Below the pieces are notes generated by a model, which was not told where the DNA came from, searched no databases, and saw nothing but the letters and a program-made list of their open reading frames with translations. A program made the position numbers and the translations under genes. Below, piece by piece: positions 7,688-16,179 of a stretch of DNA of 42,419 bases. The stretch covers positions 1 to 42,419 of the forward strand of contig JAFGGJ010000078.1 of NCBI GenBank assembly GCA_016930595.1. The letters run 5' to 3'. Position 1 is the first letter of the stretch. Every line of letters starts with the position of its first letter. This DNA is from Planctomycetota bacterium (lineage in GTDB: Bacteria; Planctomycetota; SZUA-567; JAFGGJ01).

Positions 7688-10126
7688 ATGCTGGCGATAA
7701 TTCCGGCTCTGTGGCTGGGGTGGGCAGTGCTGCGCCGTGGCCGCGGCCTGACGCTGCGGACCGCGATAAGGCTGGCGGGCCTGAGCCTTGCAGCAGTCGG
7801 GACAGCGGGCCTGATGGCACCATGGGCAGGGCGGGGAACCGTGATCCTGCTGGTAGACGGGCGTGCCGGCACGGGCCCGGCAGGGCAGGCGGCAGAAACC
7901 CTGAAACGCCTTACAGGGTTAATTGAACGTGAGAACGAAGCAAGGGGATACGTGTTCACTGGAGAAACGGGGGCGGGAGTAACAGGCAATGAAGGAACCG
8001 TCCTGCGGATGGGAATGGCGGGGGCGGCGGCGGCGGCGGCAGGAAGGTCGCCGGAAGCCGCGGCGGTGGTGATTGCGAGCGATTTCAGAAGGGATGGCGG
8101 TTGGGAAAGCCCGGCGGAGCTGCCGCCGGCGCCGACGGAACCGGCCGACGGGATGCTTCCGCTGATAAGAGCTGACCGCAGAAAAACTTACTACCTGTTG
8201 CCGCAGGGGCCCGGGAAAGACGTCCGCGTGGAAAGACTGGCGGTACCGGCGCATTTCAGGAAGGGCTCGGAAATAAGCGTAACGGCCCACCTTGGGGCCA
8301 CGAGACCGGCGGAGGCGTGGTGGGAATGCGCCACGGCGTCGGGAAAGAAACGCGGAACGATAATACTGCCGGCGGGCGTGAGCATGCCGGTATCCGTCGT
8401 GATGAAGGCGGCGGAAGGGCCGGTGACGTACATTACGTTCAGGGTGACGACGCCGGGGGACGTCCTGCCGGCAAACGACACGGCCCGGACGGTGTCGTTC
8501 AGACAGGGCGCCGTGAGCGCGACGGTGACCAGCGGGTCGAAGGGAACAAGGGCGAGGGAGATCCTGGCGAACGCCGGGATCAAGGCGGAGGAAACAGGCG
8601 TGGAAGAACTGCACAGGCGGCTGGTTTCCGGGAGGGGGCTGCCGGACGTTATCGTGCTGGAAAACCTGTCGATGAACAGACACGCGATGACCGCGATGGC
8701 CGCGGTTCCCGCGGTGAGGGAACTGGGAGTGGGCCTGCTGTGCCTGGGAGGAGAAGAATCGTTCGGAGCAGGAGGCCTGACTGACGGGGACGGCCTGGCC
8801 AGGATTCTGCCGGCATTGATGAAACCACCGGGTGGCGGCGGCCTCGATATCACGGTGCTGCTGGACCGGTCCGGAAGCATGGGCCGCCGTGCGGACGGTG
8901 CGGCAAAGATCGATACAGTGCGCCAAGCGGTGGCAGCCGGCCTCGCGGGCCTCAAACCTGAAGACCGCATAAGCATCATAGCGTTCAACGACAAGGCCGA
9001 GACCGTACTGGAAGACGCTGCCTATGAAGCGGAAAGGTTCCGGAACGCGCTGTGGGCAATAAAGGCCGGCGGCGGAACGGATGTTTCAGCGTCGCTGAGG
9101 GCGGCGGCGAAGGCGAAAAGCGACGGGAGGAGACTGGTATTCCTGCTGACGGACGGAGACCCTGACAGGGGAGAAGCCGGAAAACTGCAGGCGATAGAAG
9201 CCGCCGGGGAACTGCGTGGAACGGTATTGACCGTCATAGGGACCGGGAGCGCCCAGGACGAGGAATTCCTGCAGAAGACGGCTGAAGCGGCGGGAGGAAA
9301 TTTCGTCGCGAGGGCGGACGCCGAACAGGTACGCAGAACGATAGAGCGCGCCGTGGAAGAAGCGAGGAATCCGTTCGTGGCAAGATCGGAAGAAGAAACA
9401 AGATTCACCGCGGGGCACGAGATAATCGCGGGCCTGCAACCGCCCGTTACAGCGGCAAGGAACCGCCTGGGCATTAAAGCCGGGGCGCAGACGCTGGGCG
9501 TGTCGGGACCGGAGGAAACCCCGTCAGCGGACATCGCAGTGATGCGGACCGGACTGGGACGGACAGGCATAATCGCTGCGGACACGGGAGACGGGTGGTG
9601 GCCGGAGCTTACATCTGACGGCGACGGCGGCACGCTGCTGGCAAGGACGGTGTTCTGGCTGGCGGGCGGGGAGGAAAGGGACGTTTCGGCAAGAGTGGAC
9701 ACCGGAAGGAACGTCCTGGTAATTGAGACGCCGAAGGAATTCGGGGCGGGGGCGACGACGGCGGCCGTGATCGAAAAGACAGAAGGAGGAACGGGCAAGA
9801 ACATCGAGATGTACCGGACCGGAGAGGGCAGATACGAGGCGCGCCTGCCGGAAATGAAGCCGGGACTCTACGCAGTGACCGTCGCCGGAGAAAGCGGCTC
9901 AGCGACAGCGCCACTGGTCGTAGACGAAGCATGGAGAGTGCGCGATACCGGGGTGGACGAGGACCGAGTGCGGACGCTGGTGAAAGCGGGCGCCAGGAGC
10001 ACAAGCGAACAGGCGTTGAGCGGACGGCTGGGGGAAGCCCGGAAGGAACCCAGCATGCTGCCGTACTGGGCGGCGATCATGGTACTGGCGGCAGGCTGGC
10101 TGATCGAGGCCGCAAAGCGGCGGTAA
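7688..10126 (+). CDS. Large membrane protein with glutamine-amidotransferase-like and von Willebrand A domains
   Basis: Encodes 812 residues. Two N-terminal membrane segments (about 1-15 and 28-46) are followed by a long extracytoplasmic part. Residues about 290-380 resemble the GATase-like fold seen in this kind of VWA membrane protein (VIVLENLSMN, LGVGLLCLGGEESFG). A VWA domain spans about 387-560 with an intact MIDAS: D393-x-S395-x-S397, the Thr in GGGTDVSAS, and LLTDGD. A final membrane segment lies near 790-807. Planctomycete-type genomes carry many such proteins of unknown role. The start is uncertain: the ATG at 7688 begins the first membrane segment but lacks a clear ribosome-binding site, and the frame stays open to 7442. 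Confidence 0.82.
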   Translation: MLAIIPALWLGWAVLRRGRGLTLRTAIRLAGLSLAAVGTAGLMAPWAGRGTVILLVDGRAGTGPAGQAAETLKRLTGLIERENEARGYVFTGETGAGVTGNEGTVLRMGMAGAAAAAAGRSPEAAAVVIASDFRRDGGWESPAELPPAPTEPADGMLPLIRADRRKTYYLLPQGPGKDVRVERLAVPAHFRKGSEISVTAHLGATRPAEAWWECATASGKKRGTIILPAGVSMPVSVVMKAAEGPVTYITFRVTTPGDVLPANDTARTVSFRQGAVSATVTSGSKGTRAREILANAGIKAEETGVEELHRRLVSGRGLPDVIVLENLSMNRHAMTAMAAVPAVRELGVGLLCLGGEESFGAGGLTDGDGLARILPALMKPPGGGGLDITVLLDRSGSMGRRADGAAKIDTVRQAVAAGLAGLKPEDRISIIAFNDKAETVLEDAAYEAERFRNALWAIKAGGGTDVSASLRAAAKAKSDGRRLVFLLTDGDPDRGEAGKLQAIEAAGELRGTVLTVIGTGSAQDEEFLQKTAEAAGGNFVARADAEQVRRTIERAVEEARNPFVARSEEETRFTAGHEIIAGLQPPVTAARNRLGIKAGAQTLGVSGPEETPSADIAVMRTGLGRTGIIAADTGDGWWPELTSDGDGGTLLARTVFWLAGGEERDVSARVDTGRNVLVIETPKEFGAGATTAAVIEKTEGGTGKNIEMYRTGEGRYEARLPEMKPGLYAVTVAGESGSATAPLVVDEAWRVRDTGVDEDRVRTLVKAGARSTSEQALSGRLGEARKEPSMLPYWAAIMVLAAGWLIEAAKRR

Positions 10127-10170
10127 GGATTTCCGCGGGCAAATACCGGGGAGCATCGGCAGGAACAGGG

Positions 10171-10176
10171 TATAAT
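10171..10176 (+). promoter_or_regulatory. Consensus -10 element before the NTF2-like membrane protein
   Basis: A perfect TATAAT lies 9 bases before the ATG at 10186, but no -35 is visible at 16-18 bases. If used, transcription would start within a few bases of the start codon and give an almost leaderless mRNA. Confidence 0.35.
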
Positions 10177-10185
10177 CATAGAGAG

Positions 10186-10950
10186 ATGAAAACAGCGGCA
10201 AAAAAACCGTCAAGCCGGATGCGGGGGACGTGGGTTGCGGCGTCCCTGGTATGGTGGACCGTCATTGCAGCGGGGACCGCCCGTGCGGAGACCGCGCCGA
10301 TGCCGGAGAACACCGGCGAAACAACCCTGGAAGAACTGCCCGGCCGCGAGAAGCTCGAGTCCGCGATGCGGCGGATGGAAGAAGCATACATGTCGGGGGA
10401 CGCCGAGAAGGTCACGGGGATACTGAGCGCCAGCCTTTCGACATACAGCAGGGAGGGCGTACTGAGGAGACTGCGGCGGGAGTTTGCAGCGACGAAGTAC
10501 GACAATTTCATGCTGGACACCGACCAGATGAGCGTGCTCGAAGGGCCGGTAAGGTCGTCGGGCGAAGGAGACGCGTACCAGATCCTGGTCCCGTGCCGGT
10601 ACACGTACGTGTCGAAAAACCCCGGGATAGGGAGCATGGCGGGGACGCACGACTGTTCGCACAAGTTCTGGATGGAATGGAAAGACGGCACGTGGGGGAT
10701 ACTGGAATCGGACCTGTTTGCGACAAGCGGGATGTCGAACATAGCAAACCAGCTCGGATGGCTGATGTTTGCGGGATTCATCGCCGTACTGGTGCTGGCG
10801 TTCTGGCTGTGGATGAGCTACCACAGGCTGAGGAGCACAAGATCCGCGTGGAAGGGCCTGCAGCTGTTCCTGACGACGCCGGTGGGTGCGGCGGTGTATT
10901 TTTTCCGGCGATACCTGCAGGCGCCGCCGGAAGAAGACACGGATGAATAA
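10186..10950 (+). CDS. Exported NTF2-like membrane protein, unknown function
   Basis: Encodes 254 residues. A signal peptide probably ends at TARA (residues 31-34). Residues about 55-178 look like an NTF2/SnoaL-like alpha+beta cone domain: AMRRMEEAYMSGDAEKVTGI at the start and FWMEWKDGTWGILESDLF at the end. Two membrane segments follow at about 189-211 and 224-241, then an acidic tail. The globular domain would lie outside the cytoplasm. The ATG at 10186 was chosen because it begins the signal peptide, with GAGAG just upstream as a weak site. It follows the VWA gene by 59 bp, and the two may act in one envelope complex (inference). It converges on the DUF445 gene with only 5 bp between stops. 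Confidence 0.75.
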   Translation: MKTAAKKPSSRMRGTWVAASLVWWTVIAAGTARAETAPMPENTGETTLEELPGREKLESAMRRMEEAYMSGDAEKVTGILSASLSTYSREGVLRRLRREFAATKYDNFMLDTDQMSVLEGPVRSSGEGDAYQILVPCRYTYVSKNPGIGSMAGTHDCSHKFWMEWKDGTWGILESDLFATSGMSNIANQLGWLMFAGFIAVLVLAFWLWMSYHRLRSTRSAWKGLQLFLTTPVGAAVYFFRRYLQAPPEEDTDE

Positions 10951-10955
10951 GGCCG

Positions 10956-11576
10956 TCAACGCATGAAGAGGAAGACGACGGCCGTCTGAAGGAGGCCGAC
11001 GAGAAAGCCGAGGACGGCGCCCCAGATTTCGATGGAGCGGAGTTCCCTGCCGGCGATGGTTCGGATCATTGATTCGAGGCGCTGGTGGGGATAGGCGGCG
11101 ATTTCAGTTCTGATACGGCGCCTGAAATCCACGTTGGCGGCGATGGCAGGGGATATTTCATCCATCAGGACCGGGAGGTGTTTTTCGGCTTCACGGCGAA
11201 GCTTCCTGTTGAGCTTGCGCTGGACGGCGTCGGGGACGACGATTCTCACGGGGCGAGGCAGTGCGGCGACGGTATCGGCAACGTATTTCCTGCCGTATTC
11301 GACAAGACCATCGACGAGTGCGCTGCGGACCCGTGGGCGGGTGAGTTCCTTCTGGACGGCGTCCCTGTTGACGAGGTGAGTGGAGACAGTTTCGGCAATG
11401 GCGGAGGCCATTTCGTCCTGCCTGCGCGGTATGAGGCCCTGTAGCCTGAAGACAATGAAGTTCCTTTCCGTACGGGGACGGAAAAGCATGAGGAGGGCGA
11501 GCTTGTTCGTAAGCCAGCCGATGAGGGCGGACATGAGAGGCAGGAGGACGAGAGGGAGGAGGTCCGAGTAGTCCAT
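10956..11576 (-). CDS. DUF445 family membrane protein
   Basis: Encodes 206 residues. The N-terminal membrane segment (LLPLVLLPLMSALIGWLTNK) carries the GWLTNKLA motif typical of the DUF445/YheB family. FRPRTERNF, LQGLIPRRQDEMA and a long amphipathic helical middle follow, then a C-terminal membrane hairpin (IWGAVLGFLVGLLQTAVVF). The domain boundaries and motifs are standard for this family, whose biochemical role is not established; a structural or membrane-organising role has been proposed for relatives. The ATG at 11576 has AGGAG at a good distance. It lies 19 bp downstream of the rsmB-like gene. Confidence 0.85.
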   Translation of the reverse strand: MDYSDLLPLVLLPLMSALIGWLTNKLALLMLFRPRTERNFIVFRLQGLIPRRQDEMASAIAETVSTHLVNRDAVQKELTRPRVRSALVDGLVEYGRKYVADTVAALPRPVRIVVPDAVQRKLNRKLRREAEKHLPVLMDEISPAIAANVDFRRRIRTEIAAYPHQRLESMIRTIAGRELRSIEIWGAVLGFLVGLLQTAVVFLFMR

Positions 11577-11595
11577 GGGGCGGTCTCCTAACAGG

Positions 11596-12951
11596 CTACC
11601 TGCGGGCCAGAACGGCGAAATAGCCGCCGTCATGGCGATGCAGAAGCGGCCAGGTGATTTTTTCCGAAAGGATATCGACGCCGTCAACGGAGCGGACGAG
11701 ATCATCGTTTTCTTCGGGTTCGAGCGAACAGGTGGAATAGATGACGCGGCCGCCGGGGCGGACGGCGCTGAGAGCCGAAGAGAGGATGGAGCGCTGCTGC
11801 AGAGCAAGGCGGCGTATTTCGTCCCTGGTGACCCTGAGGCGTACTTCCGGACGGCGTGCGTGCTGGCCGGTATTGGAACAGGGGACATCGGCCAGGACGA
11901 CGTCGAAAGCGGAAACGAATTCCCGCGGGAGGTCGGCGGCGTCGGCGGTGATGACTTCGACACCCGGGACACCCCAGTTGTCGAGGTTGGAGCGGAGAAG
12001 AGCGGCTCTTTCGGGAACGAGTTCAAGCGCAACAAGGCGGGCGCCCGGGCACATGGATTCGGCAAGGAGCTGGGTCTTGCCGCCGGGAGCAGCACAGAGG
12101 TCGAGTACGGACATGTCCGGCTGGACGGCGGCGGCTTCGACGGGGAGGACGTTGGCGGCGTCCTGCGCAATGAGGGAACCGTCTTCGAGCCCGGGGAGGA
12201 TGGCGAGCACGGGGCCCGGAATCGAGTAGAGCCGGGTGGACAGGCCGTCCATTTCGAGCGTAGCGGCGCCGGGAGGAAGGAGGGAGGAAAGCGTGGCCTC
12301 GGGCGTAAGCCTGAGGCGGTTGGGACGGACGGTAAGCAGAGGAGCTGAATCAGCCCAGTCAACGAAGCGCCAGAAAGATTCGTCTCCCAGGCGTTTAAGG
12401 TACCGCCAGGCGAAAAAAGCGGGGAGCGACGAGGCGTGCTCAAGGTCGCCTTTCGGGTCGCGCCTCACGAGCCGCCTGTCGAAAAGAAGGGAGCCCGGGC
12501 CGCCTTCATCGGTAGACAGGAACACGGAGCGACGGAAAACATCGGAGACGGGCGGCTGAGCGTGGAATTCACGCGGAAGCGCATCGACTGCTCTCAGCAG
12601 GGAATTGGTGAGACGGCCGTAATGGGGGCTTATCCGCCGGGCAAGATCAACGGCGATGCTGGCGGCAGCGGCGATCGGGACGTTGGTGAACAGCATCTGG
12701 TAAACGGCCTGGCGGAAGATTTCTCTGACGGGCTCAGGAACATGTTTTTTGCGGCAGACGGCATTGAAGATATTGTCGAGCGTCAGATGACGCTTGACGG
12801 AACCCGTGGCGATGCGGAGGGCGAGCGAGCGCTCCTGCGCGGTAAGAGTCATGGCGGCGATCTCGCTGCGGACGCGGCCGCCGCTCAGCGCTTTCAGCGC
12901 TGCGGACAACGCCGCCTTGTGCGCGGCAGGCGGTCTGGTTCCGCGAGGCAT
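11596..12951 (-). CDS. rsmB: 16S rRNA m5C methyltransferase, RsmB (Sun/Fmu) type
   Basis: Encodes 451 residues, close to the usual RsmB length. An N-terminal NusB-like RNA-binding domain (about 1-130) precedes an SAM-dependent RNA cytosine-5 methyltransferase domain. The SAM motif is VLDLCAAPGGKTQLL near 282-296. The two family cysteines are present, in DVPCS (about C358) and in YSTCS (about C408, the catalytic position). It should methylate a cytosine in 16S rRNA (C967 in E. coli). ATG at 12951 has GTGGAG just upstream and is preferred over a GTG five codons earlier without such a site. Probably cotranscribed with the DUF445 gene. Confidence 0.9.
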   Translation of the reverse strand: MPRGTRPPAAHKAALSAALKALSGGRVRSEIAAMTLTAQERSLALRIATGSVKRHLTLDNIFNAVCRKKHVPEPVREIFRQAVYQMLFTNVPIAAAASIAVDLARRISPHYGRLTNSLLRAVDALPREFHAQPPVSDVFRRSVFLSTDEGGPGSLLFDRRLVRRDPKGDLEHASSLPAFFAWRYLKRLGDESFWRFVDWADSAPLLTVRPNRLRLTPEATLSSLLPPGAATLEMDGLSTRLYSIPGPVLAILPGLEDGSLIAQDAANVLPVEAAAVQPDMSVLDLCAAPGGKTQLLAESMCPGARLVALELVPERAALLRSNLDNWGVPGVEVITADAADLPREFVSAFDVVLADVPCSNTGQHARRPEVRLRVTRDEIRRLALQQRSILSSALSAVRPGGRVIYSTCSLEPEENDDLVRSVDGVDILSEKITWPLLHRHDGGYFAVLARR

Positions 12952-13050
12952 TGCTCCACATTTCACGAAAAGAGGGAAGGCGGAAGCATATCATAACACG
13001 CAGAAGCGGTTATTCCATGCACCGGGCGTGAACAGCAGGGCGAAAAGAGG

Positions 13051-13056
13051 TATAAT
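13051..13056 (+). promoter_or_regulatory. Consensus -10 element upstream of the aldo/keto reductase gene
   Basis: A perfect TATAAT lies 44 bases before the ATG at 13101, implying a leader of about 38 bases. The best -35 candidate, GTGAAC at 13028-13033, is weak. Confidence 0.45.
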
Positions 13057-13100
13057 GCATGGACACCAGCAAAGAGCATCGGTCCCTGAGGAGAAAAAAC

Positions 13101-14189
13101 ATGGCTATTGAGAAACGGAGGATTACACCGGATGGATTCGAAGCACCCCTGCTGGGGCTGGGCGGCATGCGTATGCCGGATATATCGCAGAAAAAAGCAA
13201 CAGCGATAATAAACAGGGCCGTGGAACTGGGGGTGAAGTACATAGAGACATCGCCCGGGTACGGTGATTCGGAGGAAAAGATAGGGATTGCGGTGGAGGA
13301 ACTGGGGTGCAGGAACAGGGTTTACATATCGACAAAGAGCTCGAGGCGCGGAGGGGCCGAGCTGCGGGAGAACTTCGAGAGGTCGCTGGCGAGGCTGAGG
13401 ACGGACCGGTTCGACTTCTACCACATGTGGTTTGTGAACGACATGGACGCTTTCAACGCGCTCATGTCGAAAGGCGGAGCGCTGGAGGAAGCAAAGCGCC
13501 TGCGCGACGAGGGATATTTCAAGAGGCTGGGAATAACGACGCACGCTGGGAACGATGACATACGGCATTTCATAGACACGGGCGAATTCGAGCTGGTGAC
13601 GCTGTATTACAACGCTTACGACACCGGGGTCGAGGAAGTGGTGCAGTACGCGTGGGGAAAGGGGCTGGGCGTAGTGGCAATGGGCCCGCTGAAAGGCGGT
13701 TTCCTGTCGTCAGACAACACGGAAAAGATGGCATTCCTGCGGGACGAGCACGCCGAGACGAACGCCCAGGGGGCGCTGAGATGGCTGGCGGCGGACGAGA
13801 GGGTATCGGTGCTGGCGGTGGGGTACACGGAGGTGGAACACGTCGAACAGGCATACAAGGCGGTAACGGGACCTCGAATGACCCCGGGGAAACGGGAGGA
13901 AATCGTACGGGGGCTGAAGGCATTCGAGAAACACAAGAAGGAAATATGCTCGTGCTGCGACTACTGCAAGGAGCATTGTCCTCAAGGGTTGCCAATAAGC
14001 TCGATACTGACGTACCTGGCACAGTACGAGATATACGGAATAAAGGAGTTCGCCGCCCGCAGGTACAACGGTCTGAAGACCAAGGGGGACGCCTGCACGG
14101 CGTGCGGAGCGTGCCTTGAGCACTGCCCGCAGAAACTGAACATCCCGGAACTGATAGAAAAAGCCCACGCAACGCTGGGAGGCGGTTGA
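13101..14189 (+). CDS. Aldo/keto reductase fused to a two-cluster ferredoxin domain
   Basis: Encodes 362 residues. The N-terminal TIM barrel (about 1-260) belongs to the aldo/keto reductase family: GLGGMRMPD, the active-site Tyr in ETSPGYGDSE, Lys in YISTKSS and the DFYHMW strand. The C-terminal part carries two complete 4Fe-4S motifs. These are CSCCDYCKEHCP (C-x2-C-x2-C-x3-CP) and CTACGACLEHCP, so the protein may pass electrons between an Fe-S carrier and a carbonyl substrate. The fusion is known in anaerobes and related bacteria. ATG at 13101 follows GAGGAG and was preferred to the ATG 14 codons upstream, which overlaps the promoter. It overlaps the next gene by a few bases. Confidence 0.9.
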   Translation: MAIEKRRITPDGFEAPLLGLGGMRMPDISQKKATAIINRAVELGVKYIETSPGYGDSEEKIGIAVEELGCRNRVYISTKSSRRGGAELRENFERSLARLRTDRFDFYHMWFVNDMDAFNALMSKGGALEEAKRLRDEGYFKRLGITTHAGNDDIRHFIDTGEFELVTLYYNAYDTGVEEVVQYAWGKGLGVVAMGPLKGGFLSSDNTEKMAFLRDEHAETNAQGALRWLAADERVSVLAVGYTEVEHVEQAYKAVTGPRMTPGKREEIVRGLKAFEKHKKEICSCCDYCKEHCPQGLPISSILTYLAQYEIYGIKEFAARRYNGLKTKGDACTACGACLEHCPQKLNIPELIEKAHATLGGG

Positions 14190-14671
14190 AGCCCATGAGA
14201 AGGATGATAGTAAGCGGGATAGGGATCGCCCTCGGGCTGTACATGCTGGTACTCTATTCGGTGCCGGTGACGGTCACCGTGGACCAAGTCGTAAGCGGGA
14301 AAATACCGATGTCACGGTTGTCGAAGAACCTGGGCGGGAGGCCCGTGAAGATGAAGGGCCGGGTGGTATCGGAAGGCGAAAAGAGCGCTCTGGACGACGG
14401 CAGTGAATGGGTGGTGCCAATAGTTTCGGCAGAGAAGCCTGCGGAAGGCACCGCGACCCTGCGGGGCAGACTGGTGCTGATGAAACCGGGAAGGACGTGG
14501 GCGGCAATTAACGGAAAACCGGCAACGGGATACGAGATCGACACGGACGCGGGACTGTTCAGCACCAACGCGGTGATAGGCCTGCTGGTAACGGCGTGGG
14601 GAACGGTGCTGCTGTGGGCCGGGCTGACGGCCGGCAGGCGGAAGGCCGAGGCTGTGGAAGCGGCCGGGTAG
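14186..14671 (+). CDS. Small membrane protein, possible CcmE-like OB-fold
   Basis: Encodes 161 residues. An N-terminal membrane segment (about 7-25) is followed by VTVDQVVSGK, a beta-rich domain of about 85 residues (GRPVKMKGRVV, TATLRGRLVLM) and a C-terminal membrane segment (about 133-152). The order of an anchor followed by a small beta-barrel with a PVKMKGRV-type strand resembles CcmE, the haem chaperone. No haem-binding His is visible at the expected place, so that function is not claimed. TTG at 14186 overlaps the preceding stop (TTGA) and follows GGGAGG by 3 bases; the in-frame ATG at 14195 is an alternative start. Translational coupling to the Fe-S reductase is likely. Confidence 0.7.
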   Translation: MKPMRRMIVSGIGIALGLYMLVLYSVPVTVTVDQVVSGKIPMSRLSKNLGGRPVKMKGRVVSEGEKSALDDGSEWVVPIVSAEKPAEGTATLRGRLVLMKPGRTWAAINGKPATGYEIDTDAGLFSTNAVIGLLVTAWGTVLLWAGLTAGRRKAEAVEAAG

Positions 14672-14679
14672 CCGAACCG

Positions 14680-16170
14680 TCAGGAGATCCGGCCGTCCTC
14701 GCGAAGCCTGGCTTCGGCTTCGGCAACGACGGCGTCAACATCACGTATCTGGTCGGGAGAAAGCGGCGGTTCAATTTCGGAGGCCATGAGTTCGGCGGTC
14801 CGGTCGTGCGCCATGCGTTCCCAGCGGCGCGATTCGTCGGGGGACGTATTGCCGCCCCAGGGCGCGGCGGTGAAGAACGGCGACAGGTGGACAAGGTCGC
14901 GGAAGCGTTCAGCCGTATCGGGTTCGGCAAGGTAATTTCCGCCGATGCCGACACGCTGGATGAGATCGAAACCGACGGTTTCATCGGTAACGTCAAAGCC
15001 TTTGACCACACGGCGGACGTATCCCGCGATCTGGTCGTCCATGACAAGCTGCACGGGCGAGAAGGTAACGGCGTTCTCGATGTGGCCGACCGTGCCGAAG
15101 CCGACGGCGCCGCAGAGGACCGGAGCGAGCATGGAAATACCTTTTTCGACGCCGCAACGGACATCCTGCAGGCACGAATCGGTCTTGCCGCCGTGGACAC
15201 CGCTGGGACAGCCATAGAACTCACTGATCATCTGAATGCGTGAGCCGAGAAGAGCGACCCGTTCGGCGCCGGAATACCGGAAAATACCCGTGGCCATATC
15301 GGAGAAGCCCGGGGTGACATCGATGGTGACGACGGCATCCGGGGCGGCGGCGTAGGCGAGGGTGAGCCCGCCAAGAGTTTCGGCGACGCCGAGGGCAAGG
15401 GTGCCGGCCGGATGGATGGGAGCGGTGGCCCCGGCGTTGGGCATGGTATCCAGCGACTGCGGCATGCCGCGGCGGATGTATTCGAGGAAGATCTCGCACA
15501 TGTTGTAATCGATTTCAAGGGGCGTTTTGGCTTCGCCGTAGCCGACAAGGATGGGACGGCGGCGGAGTTCTTCCGGACCGCCGCGGACGACTTCGCCGAT
15601 GCGGCAGATATACTCGATATCGAAGGGTGAAAGCGCTTCGATGCCGCCGAGCTTGCTGGTGCCCTTGACAAGCTCGGCCGCCATTGCGACCTGCCTGATG
15701 GGAAGGGGTACGTCCTGGGCTGCGACGGGAAGACCCGAATGGGTGATGTTCGGAAGCTGCTCGACGAGCTTCAGAGCGTCACGGGTGTCCTGGAGCGTGG
15801 CGGGGCGGCGGCGGCCTTCGAGGTCGTAGATGTAAACACAGTAGCCGCCGGTGTTCACGGTGAAGTCCTGGTGCACCTGGAAAGGTTCCGAACGGAAACG
15901 CACGTGGGAGTAGCGGACGGCCATGTGTTCGGGTTCGGAGCGTTCCGCATAGGCCGCGCGCATGCGGTCGACGGAAGCCTGCACCACTTCCGGAGGAAAG
16001 TGAACGAGGCGCGCATTGCGATCAACGGTGCAGCCGGCGGCGGCGAGGTGGTCGAGCGCGACGTCATGGTCGATGCGCATGCCGATTTCGGCCAGGATGC
16101 GAAGCGCGTTGCGATGGATGGTTTCCATTTCATCGGGAGAAAGAAAGCGGAAGGGTTCCGTGGGTATCAT
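14680..16170 (-). CDS. MttB-family (trimethylamine methyltransferase-like) corrinoid methyltransferase, non-pyrrolysine
   Basis: Encodes 496 residues, the normal length for the MttB superfamily. Features include the N-terminal SPDEMETIHRNALRILAEIG, the PNAGATAPIHPAGTLALG segment and the central YGCPSGVHGGKTDS. The frame runs through without an in-frame amber codon, so this is a member that lacks pyrrolysine. Known non-Pyl members (for example MtgB, MtpB, MtcB) demethylate glycine betaine, proline betaine or carnitine, passing the methyl group to a corrinoid protein. The substrate here is unknown, and no corrinoid protein or second methyltransferase is in the window. ATG at 16170 has AGGAGGT, which includes the stop codon of the upstream oxidoreductase gene, so the two genes form an operon. 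Confidence 0.9.
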   Translation of the reverse strand: MIPTEPFRFLSPDEMETIHRNALRILAEIGMRIDHDVALDHLAAAGCTVDRNARLVHFPPEVVQASVDRMRAAYAERSEPEHMAVRYSHVRFRSEPFQVHQDFTVNTGGYCVYIYDLEGRRRPATLQDTRDALKLVEQLPNITHSGLPVAAQDVPLPIRQVAMAAELVKGTSKLGGIEALSPFDIEYICRIGEVVRGGPEELRRRPILVGYGEAKTPLEIDYNMCEIFLEYIRRGMPQSLDTMPNAGATAPIHPAGTLALGVAETLGGLTLAYAAAPDAVVTIDVTPGFSDMATGIFRYSGAERVALLGSRIQMISEFYGCPSGVHGGKTDSCLQDVRCGVEKGISMLAPVLCGAVGFGTVGHIENAVTFSPVQLVMDDQIAGYVRRVVKGFDVTDETVGFDLIQRVGIGGNYLAEPDTAERFRDLVHLSPFFTAAPWGGNTSPDESRRWERMAHDRTAELMASEIEPPLSPDQIRDVDAVVAEAEARLREDGRIS

Positions 16171-16179
16171 CTGGACCTC

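Noticed and set aside
14186..14671. Calling the small membrane protein CcmE
   Set aside because: Topology is similar, but no haem-binding His motif is visible and no other cytochrome c maturation gene is nearby.
14680..16170. Pyrrolysine-containing MttB
   Set aside because: The frame has no internal amber codon and ends normally, so it is a non-pyrrolysine homologue.
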